Assembly (NCBI GenBank): GCA_014529385.2
Contig: CM043958.1
Coordinates: 156,031,293 to 156,095,292, forward strand
Reading direction: 5' to 3'
Length of the DNA stretch: 64,000 bases
From: Adiantum capillus-veneris
Lineage: Eukaryota; Streptophyta; Polypodiopsida; Polypodiales; Pteridaceae
The position numbers and the translations under genes were made by a program. The notes under the pieces were generated by a model. That model did not search any database. It saw only the letters and a list, made by a program, of their open reading frames with translations, and had not been told where the DNA came from. This document shows positions 1 through 10,640 of this stretch, piece by piece (positions within the stretch are counted from its first letter, which is position 1; every line of letters begins with the position of its first letter).

Positions 1-1262
1 TGTCATGATAGTCCAAGTGCAGGGCATCCAGGCATTAGAAAAACTTATGCTCTCGTAGACGACAGTTTTCCTGGCTAGGTATACATGGCCTTGTTCAAGC
101 TTATGTCTTGCATTGCCAAAAATGTCAAGTTCACAAAGCAGAGTGCCTGAAAGCAGGAGGACTCTTACATCCTTTGGAGATTCCTAATGGAAAATGGGAA
201 AGCATCTCTATGGACTTTATTGTGGGTTTACCAACCACTATACAAGGTCATGACTCGGTATGGGTGGTCGTAGATCGGTTGACTAAACTATGTGAGTTTA
301 TTCCAGCCAAATCAACGATTAAGACACAAGAACTAGCCAAGTTATTTGTGGACAATCTATAAAAATTGTATGGTTTGCCAAGTAACATTGTCAGTGACCG
401 TGATCCCAAGTTTAACAGTCACTTATGGAGAGTTGTGTTCAAATGATTGGGTACATAATCGAACCTCAGTACAACCAATCATCATAAAACACATGGTCAA
501 ACTGAACGAGTTAACCAGGTGCTAGAGAGTATGCTAAGAGCATACGTCAGCAAAAAACAGTTAGACTGGGAAGAATACTTACCTATTCTCGAGTTTGCCT
601 ACAATAGTGCTGAGCATGTCACAACTAGATTTAGTCCTTTCATGCTTATGTACGGGTTTCAACCTAGGTCATCTGTTACGGTGGGGTTGGCAACCAAAAA
701 GCTCCAATAGGTTAAGGATTTTCTCCAAGACCACATGGATATGCTGAAACTCGCTCGTCACAATGTCCGACAAGCACAGGATTGGTATAAGAAGTATGTT
801 GATGAGAAACTTCGGCAAGTTATCTTTGAGGAAGGGAAGGAAGTATTTTTATGTGTGCCAGAACATTCAGAAAGTCTGAAAACTTGGCCAACACCTAGAT
901 TATCCCCCCGATATTGTTAGCCTTTCAAAATACTCAAGTGAGTAGGTGATTGTGACTACAAATTATTGCTACCTGCACATTCTCTTGTTCATCCGGTGTT
1001 TCACGTCAGCCGCTTACATAAGCGGTTACATGGGGATGATAATGTCATTGACCAACAGATTTTGGTTGATTTCATTGAACCTCCTACCTTACCGCATGAA
1101 CCTGAACGTGTTCTCGATTATTATTAGTTGCGTATACGTCATCATGTACATCAACAAGCCTTAATCAAGTGGAAAGACCAAGAAGGTTCCACTTGGGAAA
1201 ACATTAGTGTTCTTAAGAAGAAGTTTCCCACTTTTGTTTTCGAGGACAAAAAATATTCTTAA
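1..1262 (+). pseudogene. Ty3/gypsy chromovirus integrase to chromodomain, 3' part, broken
   Basis: This is the C-terminal half of a Ty3-like polyprotein. The HHCC zinc finger can be followed in pieces: His residues near base 4 and base 28, then CQKC near base 110. The integrase core follows, with the first catalytic Asp in SMDFIVGLP near base 210 and the second in VSDRDPKF near base 395. A short chromodomain-like tail (IKWKDQEGSTWENI) lies around 1110-1240. The frame is broken by stops near bases 75, 361, 445, 485, 709 and 919 and by indels, so no integrase can be made. The ORF stops just before a polypurine tract and an LTR, as expected for the 3' end of a Ty3 element. The window edge cuts the upstream part. 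Family assignment is firm; exact subfamily is not. Confidence 0.85.
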
Positions 1263-1273
1263 GGGGGGAGTAA
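1261..1273 (+). other. Polypurine tract of the first chromovirus
   Basis: AAGGGGGGAG lies immediately before a TG-starting LTR at 1274. A purine run directly upstream of a 3' LTR primes plus-strand DNA synthesis in LTR retrotransposons. Position and composition both fit. Confidence 0.65.
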
Positions 1274-1480
1274 TGTCAGGACACCGGCAAGGCCGGACTA
1301 GACAAGGGCAAGGTCGGGCTAGGCAGTGTGGAAAGGGAGTCCAACTAGGGCAAAGGGCCAGGGGTCATGCTATATAGTGGGTGATTGGGTGGTGGACTCC
1401 TAGCTTCTAGTTCCCCTTGTTTTACAGGACACTTCCCATAACTCCATTGCAGTAGAATCTAGGAGAAATGGTCTCAGGAA
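1274..1480 (+). repeat. 3' LTR fragment of the first chromovirus
   Basis: The LTR is inferred to begin with TGTCAGGACACC right after the polypurine tract. It contains a TATA-like string (CTATATAG) near 1370. Its end is not clear: coding-like sequence of another Ty3 element starts by about 1486, so the LTR is either about 200 bp or cut short. No second copy lies in this window to define the border. Confidence 0.5.
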
Positions 1481-1485
1481 ATTGT

Positions 1486-3115
1486 TAGAATTCTTTCCTA
1501 TGGAGGTAGGTTTGATAGCACAAAAGACAGATCCAAACAACAAACAATGCCACAAACAAAAAACTTCCAGTTGATTGCAGGACGACTGTATCATCTAGGA
1601 TTGGACCAAATTCTACGATTGTGTATAAATCCGGAAGAATTCGAGTGTTACCTTGAAGAAGCACATGTCCAGGATTGTGCATTTCATTGTTCAACAGTGA
1701 AAACACACCAGAGATTGAAACAGTTAGGGGTTTATTGGCCAACTATGTATGCGGACACACATTCTTATGTACCAATTGTACTATATGTAGTGCCAAATGA
1801 CCAGCGGACCACGCGACATTATTTCAGGTAAACATTACACCTGCATGGAGTCAATATATCATTGATTTCTTAACCACCAGGACGTTTCCTGAAAACATAA
1901 CAAGAGCACGAAAAAGGGCTATAGAGTTGGAGGCTTGCAACTTTCAATTAATTGGGAACCAACTCTATAAGCGAGGAAAGGACAATCAACTTAGAATCTG
2001 TGCAAGTGAAAGTGAATACCTGCTGATTCTAGAACATGCACATAGCGAAATAAGTGGAGGCCATTTTTCGGGCAATAAGACGGCAAAAATTGTCTTAACC
2101 GCAAGAATATGGTGGCCTACATTGCATATGGATGCTAAAGAGTTTGTAAAGCGTTGTGACGCATGTCAGTGCACCAAGGTGCCGATAAAGAGAGATGAGA
2201 TGCCACTACGACCAATGATGGGAGCAAGGGAATTTGCAAAGTGGGGCATTGATTTCGTGGGACCTATTTCACCCCCTGCATATTGCACCCATACCCAATA
2301 TATCATTGTGGCTACGGACTATCTCACAAAATGGGCGGAAGCCAAGGCAACGCAAAAAGCTGATGCACGGACCACTGCACAATTTTTGTATGATACGGTT
2401 TACCAATAGAAATTGTCAGTGATCGTGGAACACATTTTCTTAATGAAGTCATTGAATATCTGCTAGAGGAATTCGTGGTCATACATAGGAAATCTGCTCC
2501 ATACCATCCACAGGCAAATGGACAAGCTGAGGCCACAAATAAAACACTATGCACGGTTCTCACTAAAATTGTGTCAGAGACAAGAACAAATTGGAATCAG
2601 CAGCTACACTCAACACTATGGGCATACAGGGTAGCTTACAAAACATTGATAGGAACAACATCGTACAACATGGTGTTTGGCCTAAATGCTATATTACCCA
2701 TAGAGTTTTTAATTTCAACTCTACGAGTAGCGAAACGCTTAGAATGGACAGGCATGAGCTCTCTTCAAGAATAGATGATCTTGAAAAGCTAGATGAACTC
2801 CGCTTGAGAGCTATAGCTTTGATCTATGCTAAAAAGATAAGACAAAAAGAGTTTTTTGACAAGCATGTGCACACGAAAGAGTTTAAAATAGGTGATTATG
2901 TACTTGTTTATACTTTGAAGAAACATGCCAAGAAACTTAAAAAGCGAGGGATGGGACCTTTTGTGATTAGTGATCTATCGCAAAGCGGAGCTGTCAAGCT
3001 TGCTACATTAGTAGGTGAAGAAATGCCAAATTGGATTAGTGGGTGTCGATTGAAGAAATATCATTTACCACTAACACAGGATATGCTTCAACAAATCCAT
3101 CAAGGAAAACAATGA
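1486..3115 (+). pseudogene. Family-X Ty3/gypsy integrase, broken
   Basis: Two successive pre-integrase-like segments are visible, FQLIAGRLYHLG near 1560 and FQLIGNQLYKRGKD near 1940, so this region may include a duplication. The zinc-binding motif CDACQ is near 2157. The core carries D in WGIDFVGP (about 2243), D in IVSDRG (about 2413, reached only by a frame change) and E in ANGQAEATNK (about 2515). The C-terminal domain ends with NWISGCRLKKYHLPLT, a signature also seen near 18.1 and 62.1 kb. Frame changes occur near 1830, 2405 and 2700. The integrase stop at 3113-3115 is followed at once by an in-frame ATG that opens the next ORF. Gag, protease and reverse transcriptase of this copy are absent. 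Confidence 0.85.
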
Positions 3116-4272
3116 ATGAAGGAGAAAGAGAGAGTACGAGAAGAAGCTCAAGTAGAAGCAAAAGAACACATTGCAAAATGAAGACTTCTGCGACAACAAC
3201 AACAAGGTGGAGCACCATTGCGAATCAATGCCATTCGACTAACGACGTTGGATGAAGACACCGTGGAGCCAATAATTGCAGTCAAAGTGGATAGCAATCA
3301 AGTTGAATCGACGGCATTGCTTGATTTTGGAGCTCAAGCAAATTTGATCTCTTACAGATTATACCAATAGCTCAAGTCCACAGGTCAACTTCATCCTACT
3401 CCTCAAGTGCTGGAAAGTAGTACATCACACTCGTTGAAAACATTGGGCTGGACTATACTGCATGTACAAGTACATCAATATATTTACCCACACAAATTTT
3501 ATGTAGTCGAGGATGAAAGCACACAACACCCAATGTTGTTGGGACAAACTTGGAAAAAAGAGTACAATGTGTGGATAGATTGGAATGCGAATGCAGTAAA
3601 AATTCAGCATGCACAAGAACAACAGGTAATAGCCTTTGCTCAACAACCCTGCAATAATCAACTGCCAGCAATGCAATCACTGGAAAAAGAGCCAAAAGCA
3701 AGAATGCCACCGAAGAACAACATGATACCCAAGGCTAACAAACAGGTAAAAGCAAACCATGCTAACTACATACATACGAAGTCACCGACGGCAGTGCAAA
3801 GATCTAGGTTACCAAAACAAGGGAAACAAGTATGGGTGCGGAAGGATAGAAATGACATGGCAGACCAAAAACAATGCAACGAAAGATTTCAACCGAAGCA
3901 GATAGTTCAACCAAAAACCAAGGGCATAAAACAGATATGGATCCCAAAGAAAATGCTCAGCAATAACCCAAATGTTACTCGCATTTGGATACCGAAACAA
4001 AAGCAAAAGGCACTCCCTTCAGTACAAGCAACATCGGAAGGCATACAACTGCATTTGCAACCGGAAAACTGACTTATGTGGATGCCAATAAGCAACAAAC
4101 CAGTGGAAACAAAGGAAGTAGCAAAAAACCTACAAAAACCGGCAAAAACAAGCTACCAATGGAAAGCAAAAGAGATACGGTCTACGGCCAAGCCAATCCT
4201 CTCCAAAGAGACAACTACGGCCATATCAACAGTAGCGGCAAAGTGACTGCCTTTTGCAAGAAAGACAATTAA
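3116..4272 (+). pseudogene. Post-integrase ORF with second retropepsin-like domain (family X)
   Basis: Starting right after the integrase stop and in the same frame, this region begins with a charged, coiled-coil-like stretch (MKEKERVREEAQVEA). It then reads into a retropepsin-like domain: ALLDFGAQANLIS near 3320 corresponds to the D-[ST]-G-A active-site loop with Phe for Ser/Thr, and MLLGQTWKKEYNVWIDW near 3530 resembles the conserved C-terminal I-L-G loop. After that comes a low-complexity basic tail with repeated W-[IV]-x-K motifs (KQVWVRK, KQIWIPK, TRIWIPK) up to 4072, continuing in another frame to 4272. Stops lie near 3177 and 3368. Retroelement proteases normally precede the reverse transcriptase, so this position is unusual. 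Function is unknown; the fold assignment is by motif only. Confidence 0.6.
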
Positions 4273-4962
4273 ACAGAGAGAAGTAGAGTTACAGATGTTA
4301 CTTGCCAAGAAAACAGGAAACCTCAACGGCGAATGCCAATAAGCATTTTGCTTATACCCTTCTCTTGCACAACATTAATTTTTCCATGCATTGACCGAGT
4401 ATGCATAAAATAGGGCCACATTAATCGGCCAAGCATTAGCACAAATTTTTCAACCTATGCACACCACATACTCCGAGGCGATACCTTGTCGTCCGAGAGG
4501 ACTCCGGCTAGGAGGGGGGAAGGCACAAATGCTGAACCAATAGCAGCAGGAGCAAAAAAGGGCATGATTTTTGACATGATTTTCGACTAATTTTAAGGGT
4601 TTTTGTTTGATTACGAAATTTTCTGGACTAACCCAGGTACATATTCCCTTATACAGCATGTATCTACAGGTATATGGGGCCAAACGCCAAATCAAGTCCC
4701 TAGGTGTGTGTATATAAGTAGAAATAGCCATTTTTCGGGCAAAATATTGGTAAAACGGATAAATCTGGCCATAAAAATTGCATGTGAGTGTATATAATGT
4801 TTTGCGGTGATGGTTTTGATTTATTATGATTTTTGGGGATTTTCTGGGTTTGATTTGCTATTTTCCTTTTAGTTTTGCTAATTTTCGGCAGAAAAACTTC
4901 AAAAATACAAAAAGCAGATGAAAAACGGTCGTAATGAAAAAAAATATATATGGGGATGATCA
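4273..4962. other. Non-coding 3' region of the family-X element
   Basis: No convincing reading frame. The string TAGGGCCACATT near 4411 recurs at about 63450, downstream of the family-X copy there, so this is probably the shared 3' untranslated or LTR region. The part from 4570 to 4960 is AT-rich with T-runs and gives no recognisable product. Confidence 0.4.
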
Positions 4963-5345
4963 GTGACTATAGGACAACCTATGGTACAGTGGGGGTGCAA
5001 TTATGAAACTGGAGCGGAAAGCGTGTTTTGGCCAGATTTTGACCGAAATGTCAAATTTCTGGTAAACATAGCAAATGGAGTCCAAATCAAGAAATTTTTG
5101 AGCCTAAACCCCATCTCACAAGAATTTAGGAGCACATGTCAAATTATGAAAAGTGGTTCGGGGACCTCCATTATAAGAAATTTTCACCTCATTTTTAGCT
5201 CATTTTCACAATTGACACTTGAGAGAGAGCTTCTGCCACCTAGAGAGAGTGGAACTTCCAGCAGCTTCTACGATGCGCACGACTACCCGAAGGGCTTCAG
5301 ACATGAGAGGTAGGCTCACCACCTTGAGCTTTTCGCGCATGTTTG
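4963..5345 (+). repeat. Conserved LTR/leader block, copy 1, ending at a splice-donor-like site
   Basis: A stretch of about 300-380 bp resembles 12691-12975 and 16040-16350. Each ends with an ACATGAGRGG string followed by GTRRGT, which looks like an intron donor. Shared phrases include a segment on 'gagtcc..ttttgag' and an 'agag(c)tct..ac' stretch before the donor. It is probably the end of an LTR or untranslated leader of the Gag-like families. Similarity was judged by eye. Confidence 0.45.
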
Positions 5346-6132
5346 TCGTTTTGTCGCGAAAACTAGCGTAGGGTTCACACACAAAGCGGGCAGTAGAGAC
5401 CTACAAGTAGAAGCGGCCACCTAATGGCTAACCCAAAAGCAACGAGACATCATCAGCAGCTTACCCTAGCATAGGAGACCAGTCTTGGATGTCCAAAGGA
5501 AGTAGAAAACCATCGGGAAAAACCCTAATTCTTAGAATCCCGTAAGAGGCTACCAAATGGAAAATCGGCGGAAAGGTGCCCAAATGCTACCAAAATTCAT
5601 GGGTAGGAGCATCTCGATATGCTCGACAAATCTATGTAGCCCACATGACCAAAAGATGACCTGGAGCAGCACTAAACTTCAGAAACGACATCAGACACAC
5701 AAAGTGTCAAATAGCTCTCGCGGCCAAACCACATGTCCGTTTGCCACCAAACTTCACGAGCGGCTTTCCTAGACCATCAACAACCAAGTCCTATGGTGGT
5801 AGAGACCACCACAAATCATCGAAGACTTGTAAACGCAACCACGAGTGCTTATAGAGAGACAAATTGCCAAATGAATCTCCGGTGAAGCCAAAGTCGACAA
5901 AAACCATACGGCAAGGATCCCCAAGGGATCGGGAAGCTATGGAGACCAACATCAAGAAATTTCATCGCCAAAAAGCACTCCAAAAGTCAGAAAACGGCTC
6001 GGAGGCTCTGAAATCCACACAGGGATTTACTTTCTATCCATTTGACTTTTTTGTTGAAATTAGGCTTAAAAGGGACTCAGGGGGACTAAGGGCAGGCACT
6101 AATGACAGATTCCATGAAAAAATCATCAAGAG
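5346..6132. other. Non-coding leader between the conserved block and the palindromic repeats
   Basis: No reading frame here looks coding; the open frames are short and lack family motifs. The region sits between a splice-donor-like site and the periodic palindromes, upstream of a Gag-like ORF, so it is best read as the untranslated leader of that element. Confidence 0.4.
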
Positions 6133-7004
6133 ACATCCTACGTGTAGGATGTCTCAAGGACATTTCTGAGCACAGAACCCAACATTTTTCATCACACACA
6201 TTTTTTGAATGACCTTTACATGCTAGCCACCAAGTTTCATCACATTTGGACCAAAATTGACCTCATATGCATGAAAAAACGCAAAGTTAGGGCGTAGAGG
6301 CAATAATGAGCCATAGACCTACCAAAACTTTTCCAAATCACATGAAACTTGCACAACACATTCACAAGCACATAGTCAACCAATCTGTGTGGTCATCTGC
6401 AAAAATTGATGAAGTAGACATCCTACGCGTAGGATGTATATTTGACATTTTTGGCCTACAGAGGGTGTTTGTCCATTCCATATCTAATCACATCATCTTC
6501 AAGAGCTCATATGCCAAGTTTGAAGACATTCTAATCATTTTTAACCCCCAACACCTTCAAGATACACTTTCTCGGTCCAAAAACACTACACAAGCTCTTA
6601 CCAGCATCAATTCTTGTCCAAATCAAAATCCAAGAGCATGGCCATGTTCCATATGCCAAGGACTACCCACAGAACAAATCCCAAGCCATTTTGATGAAAT
6701 AGACATCCTATGCGTAGGATGTCTCAAGCATATTTTTGACCCTCTGTGCAAGGAATGACATCATGGGAGCCAATACAATGGTGCAATGAGCCCATATATC
6801 AATTTTCAACCCATTTGGACATCACTTGCTACCTGATGTGGACTTTCTACCAAAGTTGTGACCTAGCCTGAATCAGCCCAAAAATCCACTTTTTGATGCC
6901 CAAATCCAAATCCAAGCACATAGTCATGTTGTACAAGCCAAGGACCACCAGCATGTCATGTATCACCCAAATCTGATGAAAAAGACATCCTACGCGTAGG
7001 ATGT
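6133..7004. repeat. Periodic array with a 20-bp palindrome every ~285 bp
   Basis: A 20-bp palindrome, ACATCCTACGCGTAGGATGT or a one-base variant, occurs at 6133-6152, 6418-6437, 6703-6722 and 6985-7004. The spacings are 285, 285 and 282 bp. The DNA between is only loosely similar from unit to unit (recurring 'aatccaagcacat.gtca', 'tttgatgaa.tagacatcc'), while the palindrome is nearly invariant. The array lies in the leader just upstream of the Gag-like ORF at 7172. Confidence 0.85.
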
Positions 7005-7171
7005 CTAAATGAAAATTTTTGACCAGAATTGCACTATGAGCACATCCACAGTTTCACAAGTTCCTTTTAAGCTTTATATTCAAATTTCAAGTCATTTGGA
7101 CAGTTAAAACTCAGTTTCTCAGTTGATATGGAAAAAACGCTAACTTCGGACTACTAAGTGCAACAGGATCT

Positions 7172-8293
7172 ATGGCAACCGCAAAGTCAGTGGCAAAGAA
7201 GAAAAGGATGACCATAAAAGATTACCTAGAAGAGGTAGAGCCCTTCGTCATACAAGAAGGAACTCTCAAGCCAACAAGCACATGGATCCAAGAAGATCTT
7301 CTAGAGTCCAATGATCTAAAGATTTACCAAGGCATGTTCAAAGACACCGAAGGAAACGCGATAGAGCTACCAATGCTACCGCGAGAACTCAATGAGTTCA
7401 TCAGAAGCGAGATGGCAGAGTATCTGGAGAAGATTGATCTCCACAATTACTTTGAAGCAGTGCCGGAAGGTATTGACATAAAAAGAGTATGGGAATTTGT
7501 GACAACAATAAAAGAAGATGGAGTGGCTAGAGTAATGGATCTGCAGGGCAAGCCAGTCACGGAGATTCTAATCACCGAGAGAGTAGTGGCAGCTGCACTA
7601 GACCTCTCCCACAAGGGGGATAGTGTAACCAAAAGAAGAGACGAAGTAAAGGTGTACACTGAAAAGAAATCCAACTATACCTTTGAAGATATTTCCAACC
7701 CCAAAGTGGCAATCATCAGTCAGCTGTACAATCAATATTTCCATATGTGCACAAAGCGGCCACAAAAGTACAGGATGCCGCCTACAGCAATTGCCACAAC
7801 ATTCACCTGGGCAATGCAGAAAAGCAAGCCGAAGATCATCAATTATGCAGCTTATGTACATGATAATATGGTGAAGACGGGCAGCAAGAACCCCACATAC
7901 ATTGTGCCGGGTGAGCTAATCACGAAGGTGATTTATGGAGCATTGCATGCCAAGGGGAGATGGCCTGACCCTCCATCACAGAACGACTGGCTGAGGCTCA
8001 AAGAAGATAAGGAATACGAGCAACCAAAAGCACCAAGGGTGGCAACCCGTTTGAAACGCCGGTTAGAAACCGTGCAAGAAGAGCAGCTAGAGCAGAAGAA
8101 AGGAAAGAAAGAATCTGCCCAAGTGCCAGCAAAAGAGACGAAATCACAGAAAGCGGCACCGCTAGAGCGGTTGATGGAAAGCTTCAGGGCAGAAATAAGT
8201 GACCAAGCCTACAAGCTAAAGTTACCTGCAAACTTGAAGGTTCATGATGTATTCCATGTCAGCTTACTCAAACCCTATATATCCCAATCCTGA
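7172..8293 (+). CDS. Gag-like retrotransposon ORF fused to a Ty3 integrase tail
   Basis: An open frame of 373 codons with a good ATG at 7172. Residues 1-270 match by eye two decayed minus-strand regions at 13.3-15.3 and 46-47.9 kb. Shared signatures are IELPMLPRE, a TIKEDG..ARVMD..GK segment, ALDLSHKG, RPQKYRMPPTAIATTFTWA and a conserved 'tyivpgelit' block. These resemble the ORF1/Gag-like proteins of plant Ty3 elements (the 'putative plant transposon protein' type), a resemblance I infer. Residues 270-340 are Lys/Glu-rich. The last ~28 residues (QAYKLKLP..VFHVSLLKPY) belong to a different protein, the C-terminal domain of a Ty3 integrase. The ORF is therefore a chimera made at about base 8200, not a natural gene end. 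It is open but probably non-functional. Confidence 0.7.
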   Translation: MATAKSVAKKKRMTIKDYLEEVEPFVIQEGTLKPTSTWIQEDLLESNDLKIYQGMFKDTEGNAIELPMLPRELNEFIRSEMAEYLEKIDLHNYFEAVPEGIDIKRVWEFVTTIKEDGVARVMDLQGKPVTEILITERVVAAALDLSHKGDSVTKRRDEVKVYTEKKSNYTFEDISNPKVAIISQLYNQYFHMCTKRPQKYRMPPTAIATTFTWAMQKSKPKIINYAAYVHDNMVKTGSKNPTYIVPGELITKVIYGALHAKGRWPDPPSQNDWLRLKEDKEYEQPKAPRVATRLKRRLETVQEEQLEQKKGKKESAQVPAKETKSQKAAPLERLMESFRAEISDQAYKLKLPANLKVHDVFHVSLLKPYISQS

Positions 8294-8345
8294 TCAATTC
8301 TTGGACTCAGATCAGATAGTCATGCCAGCAGATCAGCTTTAGCAG
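8200..8345 (+). pseudogene. Ty3 integrase C-terminal fragment
   Basis: From about 8200 the sequence reads as the conserved end of a Ty3 integrase (VHDVFHVSLLKPY). A frame shift near 8280 then continues it as PNPDQFLDSDQ, ending at a TAG near 8339. It is joined on its left to the Gag-like ORF, which marks a deletion or recombination point between two elements. Nothing else of this integrase is present upstream. Confidence 0.7.
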
Positions 8346-8544
8346 CTAGGGGGAGCCCTCTTGCTTTGTGGGAGTCTTGGGAAAGCTGCCAAGCCTGCAA
8401 CTCAGTCTCAGAACTAGTTAACCAAGCCAACCTGACACTTGGTGGGCAGAGAACTGGACTTGTCATGCTTAACTAGAGAAGCTCCCAGATGCATTTAGCA
8501 ACCCAGATCGATTTTCAGCCTGTAGGAACCTATTTAAAGACCTG

Positions 8545-8581
<37 letters not shown>

Positions 8582-9447
8582 ATGATCACACACACACACA
8601 GTGCATACACACACACCCACATATGTACATTGGGGAGGTGTTGCCGAATCACACACCTATTGAAGAAGAAGCTAGGAGGGAGGTGCTGCCGAATTTTCAT
8701 CTCAAGAAGCTCGATTAGATCAGAAAATTGAGAAGATTACCAGCTCTTAATCACGATAACGACAGTTTAATTAATGCCATCTGTAAATCTTTTTCTCTAC
8801 CATCTAAATTCCTTGTCTATTATGCTTATTCCTAGTCGAAAATCTCTATGACTACTCTCTAAATTCTCCTTATTCGTACTCTATTATGTAATCATCATTC
8901 CATAGCTGAATTATCAGCCATTCTTCACTCTCGATTAATGATTAGAGCATAATTATCAGAATCTTCCCTCTCTAGATAGCATAGTAATTAATCGGTAAGC
9001 TAGTATTTGTGCAGATTGAAGAGAATCACTATTGTAATCACTCATTAACATTGTAGCTTAATTGAATTCATTTCTCTTATGCATTAAGACGTAATTAAGG
9101 AGAAATTAATCCGTCAATAAGTCTCTAAGAATTGGTTTTTCCTCACACATATGCATAGGGAAAATCTGCATCATCTAATTGCTAGGAAATAGTTTAATCA
9201 TACTTAATCCAATTCTTTGGTAATTCCAATAGTGAAATCCTAATTATTCTTGATCATGTAAGCCGAATAGTTATCTTAGGGCCGGTTCCCATAGGATTAT
9301 GTGACATCCATAATGATTGCTTTATGAAAGAAATCTAGACTCTCATATAGGAGGGATTAATTGATGCCACTAATCTACCCATTGGACTGTTATGATGCTT
9401 GTGAACCTTAGCTCTTTCTCCAAGCTAATCATTTAAAGTAGTGAGAA
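8346..9447. other. LTR-like, non-coding region after the integrase tail
   Basis: Follows a Ty3 polyprotein end and so should include that element's 3' LTR. A purine-rich AGGGGGAG at 8347 may be its polypurine tract, and CTATTTAAAG near 8530 is TATA-like. The rest is AT-rich with no supported gene. The LTR end and any target duplication could not be fixed. Confidence 0.35.
8547..8618. repeat. (CA)n microsatellite, interrupted
   Basis: A run of CA dinucleotides from about 8547 to 8579, then further CA blocks broken by TATGAT and GTGCAT. It sits just downstream of a TATA-like string inside presumed LTR DNA. Confidence 0.9.
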
Positions 9448-9639
9448 ATGGCCCCGGTTAAGAGGACGCGCTTCGTTGGTGCCCATGATCGCGAGGCGGG
9501 AACAAGCAATGTCAACGAAAAAGGAAAGGCTCCCATGGACGAGCAAATACCGGCCATCTCGCGGGCTATTGACGAAGAAATGGAAGAGGTAGGTCCCAAT
9601 TTCTATTCAAGTTATTTAATTAACATTGCATACGATTAG
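9448..9639 (+). CDS. Possible Gag N-terminus of another element
   Basis: A short frame with an ATG at 9448 encodes a basic start (MAPVKRTRFVG) and an acidic stretch (DEEMEE). An intron donor-like GAG|GTAGGT follows directly at about 9588, so real coding may end there. Short basic openings of this kind are common at the start of plant Gag proteins, but there is no domain to prove it. It could be a chance frame. Confidence 0.3.
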   Translation: MAPVKRTRFVGAHDREAGTSNVNEKGKAPMDEQIPAISRAIDEEMEEVGPNFYSSYLINIAYD

Positions 9640-10640
9640 TTAGGAATGAACATATCCCCGAACATGTTGGAGAAATCCGAGAGAAACCTCGGCATTGAAT
9701 GCATAGTACATTTAAGTATAAAGTAGGAAAGAAATGATTGATGGGTATGCTGTTTGCAAGAGGAAAGAATGTTTGCTAGGGAAAATTTAGCTTGACATGT
9801 TCATTTTATTTCCAATGTTGAATCAATCCTGACCCCCCTACTGATCACAGGGGGCAGAGTTCCTCGTTAGGGCTCTTGAATCCACGACTTTCTTTTTATG
9901 CGGTGGATACCCATGACTTGCTTTCTATGCGGTGGGAACCCACGTCTTGCTTTCTATGCGGTGGGAGTGTCCATGACGTGCTTTGTATGCGGTGGACATA
10001 CCTAGTTGTATGGGCAGCTAGGCGACAACGGGAGGAGTGAACTCTCGCTGGAGGGAGGATGTTGTACCTCCAGAACATTGGAACTTTTATGAATAAGTTT
10101 GAGTAGAATTTTTACTAGAATTCTGTCTTGGTGTTGTTTGCAATACTGGTTGAAGGGCTGTTTTAACGAACCATGTGATTCGGAATTAAACAAAGAATAT
10201 CTATGTTGAACAACCTTTGTGGTAGTAATTAGGTCACACGAGGAAGTGTGAGTGTGGGGGTGGAAAGTGGGGGCTTGGCTCGGGTTGCCAATGCCTACGA
10301 GATGGGTGGTCCCGATTGGTCGGGAACTCTCTGTCCCCATAGTGCTTACTCGATATTGGTATTACTCATTGCCCCTAGAGCGGCGAATCCTCGAGAGTAC
10401 GTGACTCTGAAACATGGGGAAAAAGGCACTCGGGGTTTCTCTCCTCTTGGAAGGTGGGTCTTAGGATCGCTAGATAGTTAAGTACGCTTCCCCTGCGAGG
10501 TGGAGCTAGATCTCGTTGTTAGTAGGCTCGAACTCGATTCACTTTGTGATGAGGGATCGTCCGCTAGTTGAACCCTGAACCATTTTGTTTGCTTCTGCTA
10601 TAGATCTATTGGCGACCAGGTTTACCATCAGATCCGTTGT
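9640..10640. other. Non-coding region with a 29-bp tandem repeat
   Basis: No supported gene. Four imperfect tandem copies of a ~29-bp unit ending in ATGCGGTGG lie at about 9882-9996, the ATG of each at 9898, 9927, 9956 and 9987. The stretch 10250-10620 is GC-richer than its surroundings and looks like untranslated leader or LTR DNA of a retrotransposon; I could not place it in a family. Confidence 0.45.

Noticed and set aside
4963-5345. A complete LTR pair between 4963 and 16350
   Set aside because: The three similar blocks are too diverged and lie in contexts with opposite-strand ORFs; no PBS, PPT or target duplication could be found to pair them.
8489-8731. Plus-strand frame with a long His-Thr run
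   Set aside because: It is a translation of the (CA)n microsatellite.
10250-10620. Possible rRNA or organelle DNA because of higher GC and structured look
   Set aside because: No rRNA landmark sequence could be recognised; it fits retroelement leader DNA better.
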